Shown here: positions 15,425 to 21,745 of the stretch, one piece after another | How positions within the stretch are numbered: the first letter of the stretch is position 1 | How the letters are laid out: every line of letters begins with the position of its first letter | NCBI GenBank assembly: GCA_023436825.1 | Contig: JAEZHS010000599.1 | Location: 1-21,745, forward strand | Reading direction: 5' to 3' | From: Pseudomonadota bacterium | Lineage (GTDB): Bacteria > Pseudomonadota > Alphaproteobacteria > Reyranellales > Reyranellaceae | DNA: 21,745 nt | Notes under the pieces: generated by a model | The model's input: the letters and a program-made list of their open reading frames with translations, nothing else | Told to the model about the DNA's origin: nothing | Database searches by the model: none | Program-made: the position numbers and the translations under genes

Positions 15425-15538
15425 CGTCATCCCGACCGGAGCCGCGCGCAGCGAGGCGGAGTGGAGGGACCTAGTCTTGCTAAACCCGCAGCAGAAGAAG
15501 AGGTCCCTCGACTTCGCTTCGCTTCGCTCGGGATGACG
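15425..15538. repeat. Long imperfect palindromic intergenic repeat
   Basis: The left arm 15425-15472 begins CGTCATCCCGA and ends GGAGGGACCT. The right arm 15501-15538 begins AGGTCCCTCGA and ends CGGGATGACG. The arm ends are perfect inverted repeats, and the middle parts differ through (GAAGC) and (GGAGC)-like runs. The repeat fills almost all of the spacer between the Bug receptor stop and the hyuA start. Elements of the form GTCATCCCGA ... TCGGGATGAC are common dispersed repeats in proteobacteria and are often mistranslated as short proteins. A transcript would fold into a strong stem, which could stabilise or attenuate the operon mRNA. Confidence 0.8.
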
Positions 15539-15546
15539 ATGTTTGA

Positions 15547-16518
15547 TCATTCCGCCTTGATATTGCCCTGCTTCACCACCTTCGCCCAGCGTTCGCGATC
15601 TTTCTTTATGTAATCGGCGAACGCGTCCGGTCCCTGGCCCAGCGCGATCAGGCCTTGCTTGTCGAGCGCCTCCTTGTTTGCAGGATCTGCCATCGCATCG
15701 AGGAACAGCTTGGCAAGCGACGCCTTGATGTCGGCCGGGAGCGCGGCCGGACCGACCAGGCCGAACCAGTTGTTGATGTCGAGGGCCGGAATATCCTTGG
15801 TGAGCAGCGGCAGTTCGGGCGCCAGCGCCGTGGGCTTGGTTGCGGCGAGCGCCAGCACGCGCACCTTGCCGCCGCGCGCCATGCTCATGATCTCCGAGAC
15901 GTTGGCGAAGAAGAGGTCGACATTGCCGGCAGCGACGTCGGCGATGGCCGGAGCTCCGCCGCGATACGGAACGTGAATGAATTTCAGCCCGCCCGCCTCC
16001 GCTGCGACGAATTCGGCCGCGAGCTGGTTGGTCGAGCCGAGCCCGGTCGACGCATAGCTCACCTTGCCGGGATTGGCCTTGGCGTAGGCCACGAGCTCGG
16101 GAATGGTCTTGAACGGCGCCTCCATGCGCACGATCAACGCCATCGGCACGCCGACCAGATTGCAGATCGGCACCAGCTCCTTGTCGAGATCGAGCGGGAT
16201 CTGCGAGCCCGGCACCACCGGCCCGACAGCGAGCTGGCCCATGATGCCGATGCCGACCGTGTAGCCGTCCGGCTTGGACTCGGCGACCTGTTTCAGCGCG
16301 ATGAAGCCGCCGGCGCCCGTCTTGTTGTCGACGATCACCGGATAGCCATGCTGACGCTGGATCGTGTCTGCCGCCAGCCGCGCAGCGATATCGGCCGTTC
16401 CGCCCGGCGCGTAGCCGACCAGGATCTTGATCGGCTGTTTGGGCACCCATTGTGCGAAAGCCGGCGCGGCGGCCAGAACCAGCGGAGCAGCAGCAAGCAG
16501 AGTTCGACGACGCAGCAT
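15547..16518 (-). CDS. Bug/TctC-family periplasmic solute receptor
   Basis: A 323-residue secreted receptor of the tripartite tricarboxylate transporter (Bug) family. The signal peptide MLRRRTLLAAAPLVLAAAPA is followed by probable cleavage after AFA (residue 22). RRRTLL resembles a weak Tat signal. The mature protein has the family phrases IKILVGYAPGGTADIAARL, the VDNKTGAGGFIA loop and IHVPYRGGAPAIADVAAG, which line the carboxylate-binding cleft. ATG 16518 was chosen because the signal peptide starts there, with GGAAGGGAAC before it. An upstream in-frame ATG at 16557 would add only non-signal sequence. No TctA/TctB membrane genes are present, as is common for orphan Bug proteins. It heads the minus-strand hyu operon and probably presents the substrate or senses it. 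Confidence 0.93.
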   Translation of the reverse strand: MLRRRTLLAAAPLVLAAAPAFAQWVPKQPIKILVGYAPGGTADIAARLAADTIQRQHGYPVIVDNKTGAGGFIALKQVAESKPDGYTVGIGIMGQLAVGPVVPGSQIPLDLDKELVPICNLVGVPMALIVRMEAPFKTIPELVAYAKANPGKVSYASTGLGSTNQLAAEFVAAEAGGLKFIHVPYRGGAPAIADVAAGNVDLFFANVSEIMSMARGGKVRVLALAATKPTALAPELPLLTKDIPALDINNWFGLVGPAALPADIKASLAKLFLDAMADPANKEALDKQGLIALGQGPDAFADYIKKDRERWAKVVKQGNIKAE

Positions 16519-16589
16519 GATGTTCCCTTCCCGCTGCGAGCCTCCAGCAAGCGTCATGCCGGGTCAAGAACGTGGCCGCTTGAGATGAC

Positions 16590-18218
16590 ATGAGCTTCAG
16601 GTACGCTCCGCGCCGCATGCCGCTTGCCCATCCCGCAGCCGACGTCTGGACGCTGCTCGCCGACGTGGCCGACGCGACGCCCGACGCACCCGCCTTCATC
16701 CACGGCGAGCGACGGCTGAGCTTCGCCGAGTTGCTCGACTGCTCGGCGCGTGCCGCGCAAGGCCTCGCCGATCTCGGCGTCGTGCCGGGCGATCGCGTGG
16801 CGCTGTGGCTGCCCAACATCCCGGCCTATCCGATCCTGTACTTCGCCTGCGCGCGGCTCGGCGCCATCGCCGTCGCAGTCAACACGCGCTATCGCGCCGT
16901 CGAGGTCGCCGACATCGTCGGCCGCTCGGGCGCCAAGGTGCTGGCCTGCGCGCCGGCCTTCCGCCGCATCGACTTCCTGTCGATCCTGGCCGGCATCGAG
17001 CCCGAGGCGCTCGACCGGCTGACCGCGATCGTCACGATCGGCGAGACGCCCGAACCGGTGCCGCCCGCCATAGAACATCGCCGGCGCGTGCCCTTCGACC
17101 GCCTGATGTCGCGCCCGCAGTTCGCCGGCAACCACGCCTCGGCCCGCATGCCCTGCAACATCTTCACGACCTCGGGCACGACCAGCTCGCCCAAGTTCGT
17201 GCTGCACCGCCAGGGCGCGATCGCAGGCCATGCCCAGCAGGTCGCGCGGACCTTCGGCTTCACGGCGCCCGAGACGCTGTCGCTCGCGATCCTGCCGCTA
17301 TGCGGCGTGTTCGGCTTCAATCAGACCTTGGCCACTCTCGCCGCCGGCAAGCCGAGCGTGCTGGTCGAGTCGTACGAGATCGAGGAGATCGCGCGGCTGA
17401 TCACCCGGCACAAGCCGACCACGATGTTCGGCAGCGACGACATGTACCAGCGCCTGATGGAGCTGATGCCGGGCCGCTGGCCGTTCCGCTCGATCAAATG
17501 GGCGGGCTATGCCGCCTTCAACGCGTCTCTGGAGGATCTGCCCGAGCGGGCGCAGCCGCGCGGCCTGCGCCTGGTCGGCCTCTACGGCATGAGCGAGGTC
17601 CAGGCGCTCTATTCCCGACAACCGCTGAAACTGCCCCTCGCCAAACGCAAGCTGGGCGGCGGCGTTCCGGTCTCGCGGCTCGCCCATGTGCGCGTGCGCG
17701 ATCCGGAGACCGGCGAACTTTTGGGCCCAGGCCAACCCGGCATGCTGGAGATGGCCGGACCTTCGCTGATGGTCGGCTACTACGGCAACGAGCAGGCGAC
17801 GGCGGCGGCGATGACACCGGACGGCTATGTGCGCACCGGCGATCTCGGCCAGCTCGACGGTCGCGGCGGCTTCACCTACTTGAGCCGCATGGGCGACGTG
17901 CTCAGGCTCTCCGGCTTCCTGGTCAATCCGCTGGAGATCGAGATGCACATCCAGAAGGTGCCGGGCATCGCCGGCTGCCAGACCGTCGCCGTGCCGCGGC
18001 CCGAGGGCGTGCGCGCCGTTGCCTTTGTCATCCTGGAACCCGGCGCAGCGCTCGACGAGGCGGCGATCATCGCCCACTGCAAGCACGGGCTCGCCAACTA
18101 CAAGGTGCCGATGCGCATCTTGCCGATCGACTACTTCCCCAAGACGCCCTCGCCCAACGGCTTCAAGATCCAGCGCACCAGGCTGCGCGAGATGGCGGAG
18201 GCCCTTCTCCGTTCATAG
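16590..18218 (+). CDS. AMP-dependent acyl-CoA synthetase/ligase, atypical motifs
   Basis: A 542-residue member of the adenylate-forming superfamily that makes acyl-CoA from a carboxylate, ATP and CoA. The phosphate loop reads TTSGTTSSPKF (193-203), with serines where the usual TSGTTGxPKG has glycine. YGMSE (332-336), RTGDLG (Asp418) and the late catalytic Lys526 (SPNGFKIQR) are present. The A8 hinge (RMGDVLRLSGFLVNPLEIE) lacks the usual GGENVYP wording but aligns. The start could be ATG 16590 or ATG 16617, neither with a strong ribosome site. It is divergent from the Bug receptor by 71 bases and convergent with the MetE-like gene. The acid substrate is unknown. An aromatic or branched acid linked to the neighbouring enoyl-CoA hydratase is a guess. 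Confidence 0.9.
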   Translation: MSFRYAPRRMPLAHPAADVWTLLADVADATPDAPAFIHGERRLSFAELLDCSARAAQGLADLGVVPGDRVALWLPNIPAYPILYFACARLGAIAVAVNTRYRAVEVADIVGRSGAKVLACAPAFRRIDFLSILAGIEPEALDRLTAIVTIGETPEPVPPAIEHRRRVPFDRLMSRPQFAGNHASARMPCNIFTTSGTTSSPKFVLHRQGAIAGHAQQVARTFGFTAPETLSLAILPLCGVFGFNQTLATLAAGKPSVLVESYEIEEIARLITRHKPTTMFGSDDMYQRLMELMPGRWPFRSIKWAGYAAFNASLEDLPERAQPRGLRLVGLYGMSEVQALYSRQPLKLPLAKRKLGGGVPVSRLAHVRVRDPETGELLGPGQPGMLEMAGPSLMVGYYGNEQATAAAMTPDGYVRTGDLGQLDGRGGFTYLSRMGDVLRLSGFLVNPLEIEMHIQKVPGIAGCQTVAVPRPEGVRAVAFVILEPGAALDEAAIIAHCKHGLANYKVPMRILPIDYFPKTPSPNGFKIQRTRLREMAEALLRS

Positions 18219-18249
18219 GTGGGAGTGCGCACTCCGTGGCGCTCTTGTT

Positions 18250-18281
18250 CCTCTCCTCAAGGGGGCCCCTTGGGGGAGAGG
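18250..18281. terminator. Strong hairpin between convergent genes, probable bidirectional terminator
   Basis: The sequence 18250-18264 (CCTCTCCTCAAGGGG) pairs with 18266-18281 (CCCCTTGGGGGAGAGG) in a nearly perfect long stem with a tiny loop. It lies 32 bases after the acyl-CoA synthetase stop and about 55 beyond the MetE-like stop, the expected place for a two-way terminator. There is no following T-run, so it may be a dispersed palindrome doing the same job. Confidence 0.55.
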
Positions 18282-18298
18282 AGCTTGAGAGCTGATCT

Positions 18299-18342
18299 TG
18301 AATCATGAGCGAGCCGGAGGCTCGCGGTCCGGAAGATTATGA
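18299..18342 (+). repeat. Palindromic repeat, copy B (matches 13243-13286)
   Basis: This is the plus-strand copy of the 44-base repeat found in inverted orientation at 13243-13286, 38 of 44 identical. The stem GCGAGC (18309-18314) / GCTCGC (18320-18325) has compensated loop changes (CGGAG versus TGGAA). It ends inside the MetE-like gene: the TAA stop (18339-18337 on the minus strand) lies within the repeat. Confidence 0.75.
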
Positions 18343-19542
18343 TTGCTTGCTGGCGATCGCGGCGCCCTGCGCCAGGGTCTCGAGCTTGGCCCAGGCGATG
18401 TCGCGGTGCACGCGGCCGCCCAGGCCGCAGTCGGTCGAGGCGATGACGCGCTCGCGGCCGACCAGCCTGGTGAAGCGGCCGATGCGTTCCGCCACCAGCT
18501 CGGGATGCTCGACGACGTTGGTGGCGTGGCTCACCACGCCGGGCAGGATCAGCTTGTCGTCGGGCAGCCTGGCGTCCTTCCACACCGCCCATTCGTGCTC
18601 GTGGCGCACGTTGCCCGCCTCGAAGGAATAGGCGCCGGCATCGATCCTGAGCATGGGCTCGACGATCTCGCGCATGGGAATGTCGGTCGTATGCGGGCCG
18701 TGCCAGCTGCCCCAGCACAGATGGAAGCGGATACGGTCCTGCGGCAAGCCGCGCAGCGCATGGTTCAGCGCCTCGATCTTGGGCATCGTGAACTTGCGAT
18801 AATCCTCGGCCGTCGGCTCCGGATTGATCTGGTCGAAGTTCTCCGCGATGGCCGGATCGTCGATCTGCAGCACCAGGCCCGCCTCGATGATTGCCTTGTA
18901 TTCCTCGCGCATGGCGTCGGCGCAGGCGAAGACGAACTCGTCGTCGCTCTTGTAGTGCTCGTTGCCGATGCGGGCGCAGCTCGCCGGCCCGATCGAGGTC
19001 ATGAAGCCTTCGCTGACGTTGTTGGCCGCGAGTGCCGCCTTGAAATTGGCGATGTCGGCGGCGATCTCCTTGTGGCCGATGTAGCTGATCGGCCCGACGC
19101 AGAACGGCCAGTCGTGCGCGCGCGGACCGGTCGACACGCCGGAGTCGGGATCGCTGTAGGCGGCGGCGAAGCGCTGGCGGTCGCGCCGGTCGGCGAAGCT
19201 CGACAATACGGTGTTGCCCGGCGTCGAGCGCTTGGCCGGCATGTCGTAGAGGCCGAGTCCCTTCACCTGGAGGTTGGCCAGCCGCGAGAACGAATAGCTC
19301 CACCAGGCGCGGTAGTTGATCTTGTGGCCCATCGACTTGCCGTACTCGCCGTCGCCCGGGATCGTGATGCCGGCAGCCACCTGTCGGCGCACGACGTCGG
19401 CCACCGACTCCGTCAGCTTCTTCTGGAACGCGGCTTCGTCGACCGTGCCCGCTTCGCGCTTGGCGTTGGCCTCGATCAGGTCGTCGGGCCGCGGCAGGCT
19501 GCCGGCATGGCTGGTCTGGATGCGGTCGCTGCTGTTCTTCAT
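18337..19542 (-). CDS. MetE-like (cobalamin-independent methionine synthase II family) zinc methyltransferase
   Basis: A 401-residue protein equal to the catalytic half of MetE only. The zinc ligands of the family are all visible: His274 and Cys276 (FHLCWG), Glu308 (YSFEAGN) and Cys372 (STDCGLGG). The N-terminus IQTSHAGSLPRPDDL is typical of stand-alone family members, some of which are epoxyalkane:coenzyme M transferases or demethylases rather than methionine synthases. The frame is open upstream to 20403, but ATG 19542 is correct: it sits two bases after the enoyl-CoA hydratase stop with AAGGGA before it, and the upstream reading is antiparallel to that gene. Its C-terminal stop lies in a palindromic repeat. 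The thiol and donor are unknown. Confidence 0.9.
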   Translation of the reverse strand: MKNSSDRIQTSHAGSLPRPDDLIEANAKREAGTVDEAAFQKKLTESVADVVRRQVAAGITIPGDGEYGKSMGHKINYRAWWSYSFSRLANLQVKGLGLYDMPAKRSTPGNTVLSSFADRRDRQRFAAAYSDPDSGVSTGPRAHDWPFCVGPISYIGHKEIAADIANFKAALAANNVSEGFMTSIGPASCARIGNEHYKSDDEFVFACADAMREEYKAIIEAGLVLQIDDPAIAENFDQINPEPTAEDYRKFTMPKIEALNHALRGLPQDRIRFHLCWGSWHGPHTTDIPMREIVEPMLRIDAGAYSFEAGNVRHEHEWAVWKDARLPDDKLILPGVVSHATNVVEHPELVAERIGRFTRLVGRERVIASTDCGLGGRVHRDIAWAKLETLAQGAAIASKQS

Positions 19543-19544
19543 GT

Positions 19545-20327
19545 CTAGCGTCCCTTGAACTTGCCCGGCTTGCGCTTCTCGGCGAAGGCGCGGGCAGCTT
19601 CCTGGAAATCCTCGCTGAGATAAAGCTTCTCGGGTGCGCCCATGTACATGACCTCGCGGCTCAGCCGATCCATGTAGTAGCGCCGCATGCGCACCGTCGA
19701 ACGCACGCTGAGCGGCGGGTTCTTCAGCACCTGCCCGGCGAGCTCGCGCGCCACCTCGAGATACTTGCCCTTGGGCGCGACGCGATTGATCAGGTTGGCC
19801 TTGAAAGCTTCCTCGGCGGTGAAGAAGCGACCGGTGAGCGCCGCCTCCATCGTGAAGGCGCCGCCGCCGCGATAGTGCATCAACGCCCAGTACTTTCCGG
19901 CGCCCAGGCCGCGCGAGGTCTCGGTGATCTGGAACTGCGTGCCCTCCTCGGCCACGATCAGGTCGCACTCCAGCACGATGCCGACCGAAAGCCCCAGGAC
20001 ATAGCCGTGCGGTGCGGCGATCACCGGCTTCCAGTTCACCGCCTTGGTCAGAAGATCGGCCGAGTGCGTGCCGCGGCCCTGCGGCCCGCCGAGCTTCAGG
20101 AACTCCTCGCGACTGCGGAGCTGGCGCTGCTGCACGTCGGCGCCGCTCGAGAAGGCGCGGCCGTTGCCGCACAGGATGGCGATATGCGCTTCGTCGTCGG
20201 TATCGAAGCGGTGCAGCGCGTCGCCCAGAAGGCCGACGAGCTCGTCGGAGAAGGCGTTGAGCTTTTCGGGGCGATTCAGCGTGATCGTCACGACCTGACC
20301 GTCCTGCTCGTAGTTCACCAGCGCCAT
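19545..20327 (-). CDS. Enoyl-CoA hydratase/isomerase (crotonase) family protein
   Basis: A 260-residue crotonase-fold protein. The oxyanion-hole loops are FSSGAD (59-64) and HGYVLGLSVG (107-116), and N-terminal ITLNRPEKLNAFSDEL is characteristic. Of the two catalytic glutamates of enoyl-CoA hydratase, the first (Glu144 in the rat enzyme) aligns with Gly116 and is lost. The second probably corresponds to Glu136 in FQITETSRGL. Thus simple hydration is doubtful, and isomerase, hydrolase or lyase chemistry on an acyl-CoA is more likely. It is the first gene of the minus pair with the MetE-like gene, two bases apart. It diverges from a binding-protein gene across 70 bases. Alignment of the glutamates is by eye. 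Confidence 0.9.
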   Translation of the reverse strand: MALVNYEQDGQVVTITLNRPEKLNAFSDELVGLLGDALHRFDTDDEAHIAILCGNGRAFSSGADVQQRQLRSREEFLKLGGPQGRGTHSADLLTKAVNWKPVIAAPHGYVLGLSVGIVLECDLIVAEEGTQFQITETSRGLGAGKYWALMHYRGGGAFTMEAALTGRFFTAEEAFKANLINRVAPKGKYLEVARELAGQVLKNPPLSVRSTVRMRRYYMDRLSREVMYMGAPEKLYLSEDFQEAARAFAEKRKPGKFKGR

Positions 20328-20397
20328 GTTTCCACCCTTTGCAGTCGCTTATCGGGAGCCATGGTGCCATGCTCGGCGGCAAAATTGGGAGGAAACC

Positions 20398-21609
20398 ATG
20401 CAAATCGTCCGCAGGGCGGCAACGGTCTTCTTTTCACTCGCGCTGCTGGCCGCCCCTGCCCTGGCGCAGAAGAAGTACGATGCGGGCGCCAGCGACACCG
20501 AGATCAAGCTCGGTCAGACCATGCCCTACAGCGGACCTTTGTCGGGTTTCATCACTCTGGCCAGGGCCGAGATCGCCTACTTCCAGATGATCAACGACCA
20601 GGGCGGCGTGAACGGGCGCAAGGTCACCATGATCTCGCTCGACGACGGCTTCAGTCCGCCCAAGACGGTCGAGCAGACGCGCCGCCTCGTCGAGCAGGAC
20701 CATGTGCTGGCGATCTCCGGCTCGCTCGGCACCTCGACCAACGCGGCGGTGCAGAAGTACCTGAACCAGAAGAAGGTGCCGCAGCTCTTCCTGGCGACCG
20801 GCGCCAGCCGCTGGAACGATCCGGAGACCTTTCCCTACACGATGACGCTGACGCCGATCTACCAGGCCGAGGCGCGTATCTACGCCACCTACATGCTGAA
20901 GGAGGTCAAGGATCCCAAGGTCGCCGTGCTCTATCAGAACGACGACTTCGGCAAGGATTTCCTGAAGGGCTTTCGCGACAGGCTGGGCGACAAGGCCGGC
21001 TCGATCATCGTGCGCGAGGTGAGCTACGAGGTGACCGACGCCACGGTCGATTCGCAGATCATCGACCTCGCCTCGACCAAGGCCAATGTCTTCCTCAACA
21101 TCACGACGCCCAAGTTCGCCGTCCAGGCGATCCGCAAGGCGCATGAGCTCGGCTGGAAGCCCTTGCAGTTCATCGACAATCCCGCAGCGTCGATCGGCAT
21201 CGTCATGCGGCCCGCCGGCATCGAAGCCTCCAAAGGCATCGTCTCGGCGGCATTCGTGAAGGACCCGACCGATCCGCAATACAAGGACGATCCGGAGTTC
21301 CTGACCTGGGTGGCGTGGATGAAGAAGTACTATCCCGCCGGCAGCCTCGAGGATCCGCAGAACGTCGTCGGCTACATCCAGGCACAGGCGATGGTGCAGG
21401 TGCTCAAGCAGTGCGGCGACAACCTCACGCGAGAGAACGTCATGCGCCAGGCCGCCAACCTGAAGGACTTCCATCCAGCGATGCTGCTCAAGGGCATCAA
21501 CATGAACACCAGCCCGACCGACTATCAGCCGATGGAAGAAATGCTGCTGCAGCGCTTCAACGGCGAGCGCTTCGAGGTGTTCGGCGAGCTTTTGAGCGCC
21601 CGACAGTGA
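20398..21609 (+). CDS. Branched-chain amino acid-type ABC transporter substrate-binding protein (LivJ-like)
   Basis: A 403-residue periplasmic binding protein of the Leu/Ile/Val-binding superfamily. The signal peptide MQIVRRAATVFFSLALLA is cleaved after APALA (residue 23). The mature protein has IKLGQTMPYSGPLSG, an AYFQMINDQGGVNGRKV segment and VAVLYQNDDFGKDFLKGF, all diagnostic of type I binding proteins. ATG 20398 has GGGAGGAAACC directly upstream. The open frame before it (from 20326) holds no signal peptide and overlaps the divergent gene. No permease or ATPase is within the window, though the operon continues to the right with a RidA-family gene. Ligands of such proteins range from amino acids to aromatic acids. 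Confidence 0.93.
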   Translation: MQIVRRAATVFFSLALLAAPALAQKKYDAGASDTEIKLGQTMPYSGPLSGFITLARAEIAYFQMINDQGGVNGRKVTMISLDDGFSPPKTVEQTRRLVEQDHVLAISGSLGTSTNAAVQKYLNQKKVPQLFLATGASRWNDPETFPYTMTLTPIYQAEARIYATYMLKEVKDPKVAVLYQNDDFGKDFLKGFRDRLGDKAGSIIVREVSYEVTDATVDSQIIDLASTKANVFLNITTPKFAVQAIRKAHELGWKPLQFIDNPAASIGIVMRPAGIEASKGIVSAAFVKDPTDPQYKDDPEFLTWVAWMKKYYPAGSLEDPQNVVGYIQAQAMVQVLKQCGDNLTRENVMRQAANLKDFHPAMLLKGINMNTSPTDYQPMEEMLLQRFNGERFEVFGELLSARQ

Positions 21610-21636
21610 GTGAAACGGAGAACGGAGTTACCGCAC

Positions 21637-21745
21637 ATGGCCAAGCGCAAGAGCATCAACTATCCCGGGTTCAAGCACGAGAACCCGATCCCCAACGCCA
21701 GCCGCATCGGTAACATCCTGATGTCGAGCATCATCAGCGGCCGCG
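21637..21745 (+). CDS. RidA-family protein (Rid/YER057c/UK114), 3' cut by window edge
   Basis: Only the first 36 residues are present: they start MAKRKSINYPGFKHENPIPN and include RIGNILMSSIISGR, which is the normal start of RidA-like proteins (enamine/imine deaminases or related hydrolases). The Shine-Dalgarno GGAG lies about 9 bases before ATG 21637. It follows the binding-protein stop by 27 bases, so they are probably co-transcribed. The distinguishing catalytic arginine would be beyond the edge, so the subfamily cannot be stated. Confidence 0.8.
   Translation, partial: MAKRKSINYPGFKHENPIPNASRIGNILMSSIISGR

Noticed and set aside
19543..20403. N-terminal extension of the MetE-like protein (folate-binding half)
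   Set aside because: The extra sequence is an out-of-frame reading of the enoyl-CoA hydratase gene, not the N-terminal domain of MetE.
1..21745. CRISPR arrays, transposases, integrases, rRNA
   Set aside because: No regularly spaced repeat array, no DDE or tyrosine-recombinase motif and no rRNA-like sequence was found on reading both strands.

Overview
The window looks like chromosomal DNA of a GC-rich alphaproteobacterium, of the metabolically broad soil type (Hyphomicrobiales or Reyranella-like). This is inferred from strongly GC-biased third codon positions, the density of organic-acid and amino-acid uptake genes, a TctC/Bug-type receptor, short palindromic intergenic repeats, and a LexA operator of the direct-repeat form typical of alphaproteobacteria. 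I cannot fix the genus from sequence reading alone.

Layout. (1) 1-2558, minus strand: a DUF72 protein cut by the window edge, an HpaB-family flavin monooxygenase and a small glutathione S-transferase. Diverging from them is a TauD-type 2-oxoglutarate dioxygenase (2627-3466, plus). (2) 3467-4176: a gene-poor, AT-richer stretch with TGCATTTT direct repeats and two hairpins. (3) 4177-6388, plus: a compact four-gene cassette behind a GTTC-N7-GTTC LexA box that overlaps a plausible promoter. It encodes a four-cysteine zinc-ribbon miniprotein, an unrecognised 191-residue protein and two tandem SRAP (YedK/HMCES-like) abasic-site proteins. One SRAP keeps the catalytic residues and the other has lost two of them. 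(4) 6389-6902: an AT-richer gap holding the 3' half of a tRNA-Glu(CTC), broken exactly at the anticodon loop. It looks like an integration scar at the edge of the cassette.

(5) 6903-16518, all minus: three modules on one strand. Transcribed first is a Bug/TctC periplasmic receptor, then hydantoinase/oxoprolinase subunits A and B, a frameshifted SAM methyltransferase, and an ABC importer (binding protein, double-domain permease, ATPase). Together they suggest uptake and ATP-dependent opening of a cyclic amide or lactam, or a related carboxylation, but the substrate is unknown. (6) 16590-18218, plus: a divergent acyl-CoA synthetase. (7) 18337-20327, minus: a MetE-like zinc methyltransferase and an enoyl-CoA hydratase/isomerase homologue two bases apart. 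(8) 20398-21745, plus: a branched-chain-amino-acid-type binding protein followed by the start of a RidA-family gene.

The most interesting region is 4177-6530: an SOS-controlled cassette of abasic-site proteins plus two undescribed partners, ending at a tRNA scar. Next come the palindromic repeats that have entered the hyuA-hyuB spacer and supply the hyuB start codon. No complete tRNA, rRNA, CRISPR array, transposase or integrase was seen.
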